Below are positions 23,179-33,655 of a stretch of 64,000 nt of DNA, in pieces (the stretch's first letter is position 1; each line of letters opens with the position of its first letter). The notes below the pieces were generated by a model. It did no database searches and was not told the origin of the DNA. It saw only the letters and a program-made list of their open reading frames with translations. Origin of the DNA: Adenophora triphylla var. japonica (lineage: Eukaryota; Streptophyta; Magnoliopsida; Asterales; Campanulaceae); assembly GCA_022495995.1 (NCBI GenBank), contig JAFEMH010001352.1, positions 1-64,000 on the forward strand, in the 5' to 3' direction. Made by a program: the position numbers and the translations under genes.

Positions 23179-25000
23179 TGTTAGGTCCTGAATGGTAGGA
23201 ATCAGGCTAGAGGGGGGGTGAATAGCCTGATTAAAACTTTTTGCTTAAAAACTCTTAGTCTTTGAAAAAGGTTGTAGGAAACACACTTGCTAACCGTTAG
23301 ATTAGTTTTGCACAGCGGAATTACGGTTAGGCTAGGTTTACAACTGGTTAGGTAGAGTTTCAAAAGCAGTATGTTAAAAATCCTTATGCAAACAAGACAA
23401 ATTATATTTCCAAGTAAGACAAACAAGTTGAGCAGTAGGTTGAGTCAATAGGTTGTGACCAGTTGAGAGAATGTCAACCAGTTACAATCAACACAGAATT
23501 AAACAAACACGCAGAAGAATGACACATTGTTTGAAGAGGTTCACAGTGTTAAATAAGCAAGCTACGTCCTCTACCAAGTTTGGTCAGAACTTGGATTTGT
23601 GAAAGTGCACTACTATATTAATGGTATCTACCTATTACAAGTTGCAAGCCAATGATTGAAGGCTGCCAAACTAAAGGTGACCACTAACGGATCGTGCTAC
23701 AATAAAGACCTGGTGTTTTCTAGAGATGTGCTCACAAGTTGAGCTGATTTCTCTAGGGTGTTGTGTGTGAATCAATCAATGTGTTCCAAATGTAATCTAA
23801 TGAAGGAACACTACAATATTGATTGAGGTGCCACAAAGTGTATAAGTCCTACAGAGATGTCTAGTGAATAAGAGGACTAAATTGAATGCCTTGAACTATG
23901 GAGTTTTCAGGATAGTAGTTCAGAGCAACTCACTCTCAAGAATCATAAATGCACCAACCTTCTTCAATGCTCCAGGGAAGCTATTTATAGTGAACTTTGA
24001 AAAGGAGCCGTTGTCTTTGAAGAGGTTGCAATGATGACTTGATCAGGCATGCCTTTGAATTGAAGGATCTTTGCATTAAATGCCTGAGATAGGAGAGAGA
24101 AGATTTTCCTTGAGTGGTTGAAAGGATGTGAGTACTGGTCATTTTGACAATCTATTTTGAGCTTCTGACAGCCGCAGGAATGTCACTTCAGCGTCTATTC
24201 AGCATGCTTGCCTTACCAACTTTAGCTAAAGGGGTTGCTGGGTAGTTGGGAGCAATAAATGCTTCGGTTAGGCTAGGCTGAGGAAAGCTTGCTGAGGAAG
24301 CCTTAACCGGCAAAGGATAGGATATAACCTGTGAAGGTTACATCCGCTAGATAGGGCAACCGGTTCGGTTGACACATCGGTTAGGAGCTCAACCGGTTAG
24401 GTGACCAAACTGAGTAACTCACAAAAACAACATGGGAGCAAATCTTCACACCTTCAAAGTCTTCAAGGTCTTGAGAAAATTACATGAAATAAAAACACTG
24501 GCACTAGCATTAAGGGGACCTATCATACATAGAAAAATTCTATTGGGTCTAATTAAAATTAGGGGTCCACATTAATGCTTGTTGTGATTGGGTTTAAGCA
24601 ATTCTAAACCTAAGCATATATTTGACTAACAATCTCCTCCTAATTGCTTAAGTCCAATCACCCTAGGTTAGCATCATCTTTGACTTAGTAAAAGAATGAC
24701 TAAAGATTTATCTTTTAGATGTGTCATTCCCTAAGTCAAGTAACATCATAGATGTAACCTAAGAAAGCTTACAGATAAAGTGAAAGCTTAGAAATTTAAA
24801 ACAAGTTAAAGTAAAATATTTTTGAATGAGAAAACACGCAAAATGAAATAGTTAGAATAGTTTAAACATTCAAAAATAATTAAAAGACAATAAGGAAAGA
24901 CAGTCATTCAAATCAACGAGTTTGAGGTTAAGGAAATCTCATTGATTAGTCTTCAACCGGTTAAGCAAAAGATGGAAAGACAAGTTCCTCATCGGTTACA
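23179..25000 (-). repeat. 3' LTR of copia 1
   Basis: On the + strand it runs from TGTTAGGTCCTGAATGG to ATCGGTTACA. A TATAAATAG box reads on the minus strand at 23,989-23,981. It contains a cluster of CGGTT words around 24,359-24,400. Apart from its last ~170 bp (24,830-25,000) it keeps the normal density of CAG/CTG words and is the better reference for the LTR sequence. Confidence 0.92.
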
Positions 25001-28000
25001 TTCTAGATCGGGCCAAATAGGATCATCGGTTGGAGGAAATCCTTGGGGGTACGAAGGAGGGGTAGCCGATGGACCGCCGGTTGAGTGCGAGATTTCTTGG
25101 GCGACTTCTTGGCTTCCTTTTCATCTCTCTTCCTTTTCTTCCTAGAAGACTTCTCTGCATCACGGTCTAGCATCTTCTTGAGGACTTCATTTTCGGTTTA
25201 AGCTTGATCCTCTCGGTGTTGGTCTTTCTAAATAATGAGGCTTGATCGGCTAGCTTCGATTCGGCTTCTTGATTTCTTCGGTTGCAAGCTTGAGATCGGT
25301 TTGGGCATCCTTGGCGGTGTTCGGAGTTCCTTGTTCAACTGGGTCAAGGCACCTAGGCTGAGTGGAGAGATCGATTATCTTGGCATCTTTATCAAACAAA
25401 TCGGCCACATAGTTAGCTAGGTCCTTTGCATAGCAGGTGCTCCATTCTGTCTAACCTCTTCTCTTCCTCCTCTGATTGGACTTAACCATACTCGCAACCG
25501 GGGCATCATAAAGTTCACAAAGATCACGAACTACCCAGGTCGGTTGAGTTCATCCTCGTGAACTGGTTGTGGAGCATCGGGTGAAGGATCGGCATCTCGC
25601 TACGGCATCATTATCGAAGAGGAATCACCGGTTGAAGAGCCGATCGATATAGATTGGAGGATCAGATTGGAGGAAGCAAGTAACAACTGTCAAGGCTTGA
25701 ACCGGTTGGGGAATGAACACTTGGATGGCTAGGGAAGGATTTGGTGGAGAAAGGGCAATGGTAGGAGGCTTCTCGGTTAGATGTGCAGAGAGGGGAATAG
25801 AGCGACCGGTAAGAGATGTAATTGGAGAACCGGTTGAGGCATCGGTTGAAGATTCGGTTGGAGAGCTGACATGAACTGGACCGATCCTAGAGACTTGACC
25901 GGTTGGAGAAAATGTAATCTCCTCATCAACAGATACGGAAGAAGCAATAGAGGACTGAAACACAAGGAAATCATTGGGTTCAGAAGAGATCAGGGAGTCA
26001 GATTCAAGGCTAAGAGTGATGGCATTCTGAATATCATGAGCTTCATCAAAAGCAGAAGCAATCAGATCTGCAGCAGTAGGAGCCAATGATAAAGCATGTT
26101 GCCTTGATCGAATTAAAGGAATAACCCTGAGAGCTAGGAGTAGAAGGGATGCTTGCCGAATGTTGCTCCATGGCCTAGGATTGCCAATTCTCAAAATAGA
26201 AAGCTGAGGCACATTTGGCATTAACCCAACTCTGTGAGTAACCTCGTAGCACCATCTCACAATACGTAGCTCCAAAACCTGAATAATACGGTTGTTGACC
26301 GAAAGATAACGCATGAAATTGTTGGGAGAGGAAAATGTGCATTCATCCGGTCCAGAGGCAGGTTGAGCCACTCCACCTTGAATTCTGATATGACGAAGCC
26401 TTTGAGATTTGGAAGGAGAGACTGTCGGTTTCTGCTTGGAAGGGAATTTGGTGATCAACTGTTGATCGGTTTTGGAGGGCTTGACCGATTGACCCTTGGG
26501 TGGAGGAAACCGAAGACGAAGTTTGAGTGCAACCGGTTTCTGGGCTTTGGAACTTGTTTCTCCAGGGCCAATGGTTCTGGACAGATAGAAAGGAATATCA
26601 ACCTCTTTTTCTTTCAACTTTTTGAGTTCTTGGGAAAATGGAGGAGGATCAGAAACCAACTTATACTCAGCACGGCTAATAATCTTCTCATGGGGTTCAA
26701 AGAGTGGAATACCATGGGGGGTTCGAGGAATGGAAGATCTGGTTGTATAATAGTTTAAGGGAGAGAAGATGTATTTTTGAAGAACGCAAGGATCAGCATA
26801 AGCCAGTGGGACAGCAGGATCCAAGATATCAAATTCTTCTTCATCAGAAATTTCTTCCACAAAGAAATCAGAATCTCCATCAGGAGCATCAGAAGTAGGA
26901 ATAGTAGAGGATGGAGGTACGGACCGAGTCTCCTCCTCAACTCTTGGAGGGCTAGAAAGCATAGACTGAATTTCTCTTACTTGACTGTCAAGAATTGAAG
27001 CTTGAAGAGCTTGAGCAGTGGCAAGAGCATCGGCTCGGTCTTGTAGCCGCTTTTCCTCTATATCAAATAGGCTAACAGCCACGCCTTGCAGAAGGACATC
27101 ATCAGATCAATCGGTTGAGAAACTCTAACCGGTTCGAAGATACAACGGTTGGAGGGATTGAAACCGTGGAGGCATCATCGGTTGAGTAGAGGCCGGGATG
27201 CCTCGGCAGAGCCTCCTCCCAAAGAGGTAACCGGTGACGTATCGGTAATGCCTCCTCCCAAGCTTCTAATCGTTGCCATCGGTTTGGGAGTGGTAAAAGC
27301 TTGATTTGAGCTCTCCATCCGGTCAGTTTGTCCTCATCATCATCATCGAACTTGAACTGAAATAGATTCAACAACCTCTTCAGATTTTTCTTTTTCTTCC
27401 TCCTCATCTTCAAACATGGCATCAATCTCTTCATCGCAACCGTAGGCCATTTGGTAGAGGTGGACTGCATCGCAGTAAAAGAAATCGGCTAAGGAAATAT
27501 TTCCACCGCCTTGAATTCATTGTCCATATCCAAGAAATTATCCAACACATCCATCACATTCCCGATAAGCCGATTCTTCCTCGGGCCAAGGCAAACCGGT
27601 TCAAAGTCAAAGTTTGGGAGAGAGTCAAACTCCATTTCATATCTCCTGCATCGGTAAAAATCTGTTTCAATCAAGGTATCTTCACTCCATAGAGAATAGC
27701 AAAATCAGCCCATACGGCTTGGACCATCATGTCCCGCCTCATCCTATCTTGAGCTAAGAAAACAAAGATTCCATTTGAGGGGAAGCTGATCAAAAAATTT
27801 GTTGAATTGCTTGATAAGACTACGCCTGGAAGCTGAAAGATCACAGTCTCTGAGACGGCAAGGTCTGCTGAAATAAACACCCTTCTCAATATATTGGTTT
27901 CCAAAATCAATATAGTCTTGGATGTTGCCAGCCGGTACGGAAGACTTGTTGATTTCATGGAATTGAAGCAACTTTCGAATAAACGGCGGCAAATGATCAA

Positions 28001-29308
28001 TAGGACAAACCCAACTAGGAGAGGGAGCAGACTGAGGATTGATAGCCCATGGATTGTTGTGGAAAATGTGGAAGGTAGGATTTCTGATCGGTTGACATCG
28101 TCGGTAAGAGGGATTAGAGGCGTGACCAGGTGATAGGTATGTCATCGGTCCAAGGTATCATGGCTAAGTAATCGGTTAGGGATAAAGGGTATGAATGAAG
28201 AAATATCGGCTTCAATTCTCTTATCTTCTTTCTCGCATTTTCCTTGGCTATTTGGGAAGGAGTTTTTGGGATTGGCTTTGATTTTGAAGTGGCCGGAGGA
28301 GGAGTAACTGGTTTGGAGGATTTTCTAGCGAGACTTTTTAGGTCGGATAACAAAGCTGAGATGGGTTCTCTGTCTTCGTATCGGGTTAAGGGGATTTTCT
28401 TTTGGCCGAAGAAGGGATCGGTTGAGAAGGCCGAGGTTGAGAGACCGGTTTGGAGGAATCGGTTGACGGCTTCTTCTTCGGTTGAGAGGTCTTCTTCTTA
28501 ACCGGTTGGGCTTCGGTTGGAGCAGAATGGGGGCCATCGGTTTGGCTTCTCTAAGAATTCTTGCTTGATCGGCCTTGTCGAAAGCTTTGACAAAGGACTT
28601 AGGAACCGAAGGTTGACCACCGTAAATAGTAAAGATTGAAGGGATTCTCAAGAGAATTCTACTCATTAAGAGATAATGGATTGGCTTGGCCTTGTTAGAT
28701 ATGGACAAGGGCTTCTCCTTCCTGGAATTTCTTGAAGGCAATGAGGATAACACGATAGATGAAGGAGCACCAGCTGAATCTCCTTTGAAGCATAACGGCC
28801 GCCATGGCTTCCCATTGTATCATGGTGATACAATGACGAGAACTGCATCGGCAAATCACACATCGGTCAATGACTTCGGTTAGGGCATAATGAACAAAGA
28901 TCCAAATCAGCCTTTCTTGTTCCCTTCACCGGTCACGAATGGATCAGTTCCACGGACGGTGGCCCAGGCGGCTTCCATATCCTTCGAAGTGACAGAAGAG
29001 GAACCTGTTGATGGAAGAGTAGGGAAAGCTTCGGCTATGGAGGATGGGGAGAAATCAACGTAAAAACCACCAACCGAAGACGTAATGTGAGAAACAACAC
29101 CGGGCTTGGGATTATCATCAACTACGCCATTGTTGAAGAACTCATTGACAAGCTCATACGTAATATCATCATTCCCTCTCGGCATCAAGAACGGCAACAA
29201 CCCGGAAGCAACTAGCATGGCTTGGAGGATCTTCCCTTCTTTAGATTCGAAGAAGCTTGGTAGAATGTAACCTCCGAAAATGTCTTTCTTAGTTGGTTTG
29301 GGAGCCAT
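25001..29308 (-). pseudogene. Extra ORF downstream of copia pol (~1,400 codons), frameshifted as read
   Basis: The start is taken at MAPKPTKKDIFGGY (29,308). Residues 1-130 are intact and include DDITYELVNEFFNN and YVDFSPSSIAEAFP, the pattern (short helix, then a V-x-FSP-x-x-I-x-E/A-F motif) of the putative plant transposon protein domain. A basic and proline-rich region follows (28,325-28,753), then an aromatic segment (27,744-28,145; DYIDFGNQYIEKGVYFSR), an acidic linker, an intact 485-codon frame (25,625-27,082) rich in Ser/Pro/Thr with VNNRIIQVLELRIVRWCYEV, and a C-terminal coiled-coil and lysine-rich part (about 25,090-25,600). That C-terminal part matches the copia 2 fragment at 45,474-46,235. 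The final TAG lies just before the LTR. Sireviruses may carry an env-like ORF here; I see no signal peptide or membrane anchor, so I do not call it env. Confidence 0.6.
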
Positions 29309-29339
29309 CTCGTCAAAAGATTTAAGAATCAAAAACATT

Positions 29340-30435
29340 CTAAGTTAGAACACATTTCAAAAGAAAACAATGTAAGTGAGGTTATGATTTTGAAAATAGT
29401 TCTAGTTCTTCAAGTTAAAAGAATTTGAGTATTTAGAAAAACTTTACCTTAAAGAATTAGAGTTCGAAGAACAAAGAGAGAATGGATTTTGAATTCTTGA
29501 AAGTTCAAAGCTTTTGGCAGAGAGAGGAAAACGGAAAGCTTGAATGAAGAGTTGTATTTCCTTATATAGAAGAGAGATAGAAGATGAAAAGGTTTCTTGT
29601 AATAAAGAAAACGTTTCAACCGCATGGCACGTATATTTAAAAAGATATTGAACACGATTTTAAATATGAGGGATAAAAACTAGGTACGTGTGTGCAAAGT
29701 AGCTTAAACCATAATGCAATAATGACAAAAGATAACCTTTTGATAAACCGAATGATACGTAGTTACCTTTTGGTCACAAAATTTTAAATTTGACCAATCA
29801 TCAAGTACAAAAAGGACGGTAGTAGAGAGGGAGTGGGGAACAAGAATGATGCTTTGTCAAGATAGGGTAAGGCGGTAGACGGCCGATGGGATTGATGGGA
29901 CTTGTCGGCTAGGTAATGATCAATCGGTTGAGCCGACGTCACTACATTAGGCTTGACCGATCAAGGATATGATCGGTTAGACAAATGAGAATTGGTCGGT
30001 TGGGATAGAAGGCTTTTGCAGACGGTTAGGGACCATCGGTTTGGGGATGCTTTTAATCGGTTAGGATATCTTACATACCGGTTGAGAGTAGGACAAGAGC
30101 ATCGGTTGAGCATAAGTAAATGAGGCACCATCATGATCGGTTGAGAGCTTTTACGTACAAACAAGGTTAGCACAATAAATTAACGAATATCAATCATGCC
30201 TAGTTCTCCTCTCGAGGAATTCAAATCTTTTAATGTCCAATGGTTTTGTCAAAATATCGCCTAGTTGATAATCGGTATGGACTTTTAAAAGAACAATGTT
30301 ACCCTTTTCAACGTGATCCTTGAGGAAGTGATACTTGATGTCTATGTGCTTGGTCTTTGAATGCATCACAGATTGTTGGAGACCGATATTGGCCGAGGTA
30401 TTATCACAATAAATAGGACATACTTCTTGAGGATT
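29340..30435 (-). other. Noncoding spacer of copia 1 between RNase H and the extra ORF
   Basis: No supported ORF. On the minus strand it lies after pol and before the extra gene. Its left 450 bases are AT-rich, and 29,870-30,150 carries nine CGGTT words, often ATCGGTTGAG or CCGGTTGAG. It might hold the promoter or splice signals by which the extra ORF is expressed; nothing in the sequence proves that. Confidence 0.45.
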
Positions 30436-30800
30436 TCATAGTCCACCGCTTGTTGCTTCATCCATAGAATTTGTGAACAAAGAACTTCCAAATGCTATAT
30501 ACTCAAATTCAGCCGTAGAAGTGGAAATTGATGCCTGTTTCTTGCACGACTGTGAAAACCAACCGTTACCTAGAAATTGACATGTTCCACTAGTACTTTT
30601 CCCTGGTGACCCTACAAGCCGCAAAATCAGCATCCGAATAACCAATTAGTGTAAATGATGAATCTTTCGGATACCACAAACCTAAGTTAGTAGTTCCCAC
30701 AAGATATCTCGATGATTCTTTTGACGCTTGCAAATGAGATTCTCTAGGTCGCCTTGAAATCTAGCACATACACATACGGCAAACATGATATCTCGGCCTA
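30436..30800 (-). pseudogene. Copia 1 RNase H
   Basis: Ribonuclease H domain that degrades RNA in the RNA-DNA hybrid during cDNA synthesis. The fragment KSTSGTCQFLGNGWFSQSCK followed by QASISTSTAEFEYIAFGS is the typical copia RNase H core, including the catalytic glutamate region of TAE-x-EYI. It is frameshifted relative to the RT upstream and lacks a clean C-terminus, at least as read. Confidence 0.8.
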
Positions 30801-32127
30801 CTAGCGGTTAAGTAAAGTAGAGAACCTATCATACCCTCGGTAGAGTGTCATATCTACTTTCTTACCGGATTCGTCTTTGTCTAAGTGTACATTTGTGGCC
30901 ATAGGAGTGCTTTGAGGATGAGCGGAATCAAGTCCAAATTTCTTGATTAGATCTTTGGTATATTTGGCTTGATTGATGAAAATACCTTCATGGGTTTGCT
31001 TAACTTGAAGTCCAAGGAAAAAGGTTAGCTCACCCATCATGCTCATCTCAAATTTGCTCTGCATAAGCTTCTCAAATCTCTTGCATAATTTTTCGTTAGT
31101 AGATCCAAAAATTATGTCATCAACATATATTTGAACTAACAATGAATGACCATTATGCTTTGCAATAAATAAGGTGGTGTCGATTTTACCTCGTTCAAAC
31201 TTCTCACTAAGTAGGAATTTGGAGAGAGTTTCATACCATGCTCGAGGTGCTTGCTTGAGGCCGTACAAAGCTTTATTTAATTTGTAGACATGATTAGGCT
31301 TCTTAGGATCTTCAAAACCGGGAGGTTGATCTACATAAACAAGCTCTTGAAGTTCACCATTGAGAAATGCACTTTTCACATCCATTTGATATAGCTTAAA
31401 TTCTTTGTAGGCCGCATAGGCAAGAAATAACCTAATGGCTTCTAATCTAGCTACGGGAGCAAAAGTCTCATCATAGTCTATTCCTTCCTCCTGTCTATAT
31501 CCTTTGCCACTAATCCTGGGCTTTATTTCTTATAATTTTTCCGCACTCATCCAATTTATTTCTATAAACCCATTTCATTCCAATCACCGTTTGATCACTA
31601 GGTCTAGGCACTAATTCCCAAACTTTACATCTATCAAACTGGTTAAGCTCTTCTTGCATGGCTTCTACCCAAACTGGGGTCATCAAGTGCTTCATCGAGT
31701 CTTCTTTGGTTCTATGTTGGAGACCATAGCAGAAGAAAATAAACCATGTTGTTCTTCTAAGTTTCTTAATTGGCCTCTTGTCATTCTAGGTCCAAAGACA
31801 TCACCAATAACATTTTCTAAAGGATGATTTCTAACCGATCTCACTTCCCTAGGTAGATCTTGCCTCGACCGATTCTGTCTTAAGGTTTCTATGGGAGGAG
31901 TGGAATCGGTTGAGGGAGAGGAGACCGATTGAGGTGATCGGTTAGGTGAGGTGCGACCGATGATGGTGATCGGTAATTGGAGATGGAAATGGTAAGTTGA
32001 TGGGTGAAATTGGTTCACTGTGTGATGAATTGGGAGTTGTAATATGAGGACTAGTTGGTAAGGGATCTACTGGGCCGAGATTGACTAATTGATTGCCTAA
32101 CCGATTGAGGAAAGAAGGAGTCATCAA
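30801..32127 (-). pseudogene. Copia 1 reverse transcriptase
   Basis: RNA-dependent DNA polymerase of Ty1/copia type. The N-terminal part (31,695-31,510) has WVEAMQEELNQFDRCKVWEL and GMKWVYRNKLDECG. A one-base shift near 31,515 precedes a short linker, and the 194-codon frame (31,385-30,801) has [11 protein letters not shown], the PPGFEDP loop, [13 protein letters not shown] and the catalytic YVDDIIFGS, then [13 protein letters not shown]. Catalytic aspartates are intact. The frame 32,127-31,692 upstream is a proline/serine-rich integrase-RT linker. The domain looks recently active apart from indels. Confidence 0.88.
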
Positions 32128-32150
32128 CTAGGTCTCTATAGGTTACACCA

Positions 32151-33327
32151 CTAGAGGCCGACGGTTGGCCGGGAGACTCGATTTGCGTTGATGTCTGTGG
32201 ATTGATTAGAGTTTTGATTATCTATTTCACCTGTCTCAAAAACACCGTAACTATCAGTACTATTTGGAGCCTTGTCGGACTCTAGCAAATCAAATTCATC
32301 AAAAGTAACATGAACAGATTCAACAATTTTCAACAACCGTTTATTAAAAACTCTAAATGCCTTCTTGTGCTTGGCGTATCCCACAAAAATGCCTTCATCG
32401 GGTTTTTCATCAAATTTACCTCGGCGTTCTTTTCCGTTGTAAAGAACATAGCATTTGCACCAAGATCTTGAAGAAACTAATATTGGGAATTCTCGCCACG
32501 CCAAAGCTCATAAGGGGTCTTGTTGTGAAACTTGTTGACCAAAGATCTATTCTGGGTGAAGCAAGCTGTATGTATAGCTTCGGCCCAAAAATACTTGGGA
32601 GCCTAGCTTCGGATATCATTGTTTTTCCGGCTTCGATCAATGTCCTGTTCTTTCTCTCAACTACACCATTTTGTTGCGGTGTACCCAATGAGAAATTATG
32701 GTCTATTCCGTGATCATCACGGTATTGAGCGATTCCAAGATTTTGAACTCCGTTCCATTATCTCGATCTCATACGATGATATCACATTCTTTTTGGGTTT
32801 GAAGTAGACGGAATAATCTGGTAGCAACTTCATATGTATCATCTTTTGAAGCAAACATCTCTACCCAGGTATATCTTGAGAAATCGTCTACAACAACCAA
32901 GGCATATCTGCTACCCCCGAAACTGGCAGTTGTTGTGGGGCCAAACAGATCCATATGTAGCAGCTGGAGGCACCTAGAAGTGGACATGCAGGGCTTGCTG
33001 CGGAAAGATTCTTTATGTTGTTTTCCCAATCGCGTGCTCTACATTTCCTTCCATGATCGCCAGACACTCGAGGTAAGCCGGCGACAAGATTTTTATTGGC
33101 CGCCTTGGATAGATATTTGAAGTTCGTGTGATCGAGTCTCTTGTGCCATAGCCAGAATTCTCACTTATGTTCTTAGCTACAAAACAAACATTAGTAACAT
33201 TCGAGACATTGTTTAAATCTATAGCATATACGTTACCTTTTCTATATCCGGTGAGAAGTGTTTCACCCGTAGCAATGTCTTTCACATAGCTTGGAAGAAT
33301 TGAAAACACAATGCATACCTTTGTCAC
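32151..33327 (-). pseudogene. Copia 1 integrase with GAG-pre-integrase domain
   Basis: Joins element DNA to the host chromosome. The pre-integrase region (33,327-33,013) is followed by the catalytic core: GKQHKESF, LLHMDLFGP (first Asp), and VVVDDFSRYTWVEMF (33,029-32,769), then after frame breaks GTPQQNGVVERKNRTLIEAG with the catalytic glutamate (32,688-32,416). The C-terminal region has KPDEGIFVGYAKHKKAFRVF (32,504-32,151). The zinc-binding HHCC histidines and cysteines in the pre-integrase part are partly disrupted. Frame breaks separate each block. Confidence 0.85.
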
Positions 33328-33655
33328 AAAATTGTGAAATAGAGAGAAGGTTGTGTTTTAGACCATCCACCAAAGATACCTTCTGTACAATTATTGTACC
33401 TCTTTTGATGGATCCTCGACCGATAATTTTACCCTTTGCGTTGTCACCAAAGACAACTGGAGGACCAGATGCTTCTTCCAGATCGGTTAGGAGATCGGCA
33501 TGACCAATCATATGCCTAGAGCATCCACCGTCCATAATCCAAACATCCTTACCGGCATCGGTTGAGGCCATTAAGCATTCCCGAAATAAAACAAGAAGCT
33601 TATGGTCCCCCTTATTCTTTTGGGTCCAAAGAGTTAGTTCCTCTTTGGCGGCCAT
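33263..33655 (-). pseudogene. Copia 1 aspartic protease
   Basis: Retropepsin that would cut the gag-pol polyprotein. The 130-codon frame includes VWIMDGGCSRHMIGHADLL, the copia protease signature, followed by VVFGDNAKGKIIGRGSI and GLKHNLLSISQFCDKG of the adjoining pre-integrase region. The active site reads D-G-G instead of the family's D-S/T-G. One base change (GGACGGTGG for GGACAGTGG at 33,525-33,533) explains it, and it is the same CAG-to-CGG change seen repeatedly in this tract, so the lost Ser may be a sequencing error. Confidence 0.82.

Noticed and set aside
25625..27082. Stand-alone host gene (intact 485 codons)
   Set aside because: It lies between the two copia LTRs, in frame order with the extra ORF, and carries the same CGGTT word bias as the element.
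25001..29308. Envelope protein call for the extra ORF
   Set aside because: No signal peptide, transmembrane segment or cysteine pattern was visible in any fragment.
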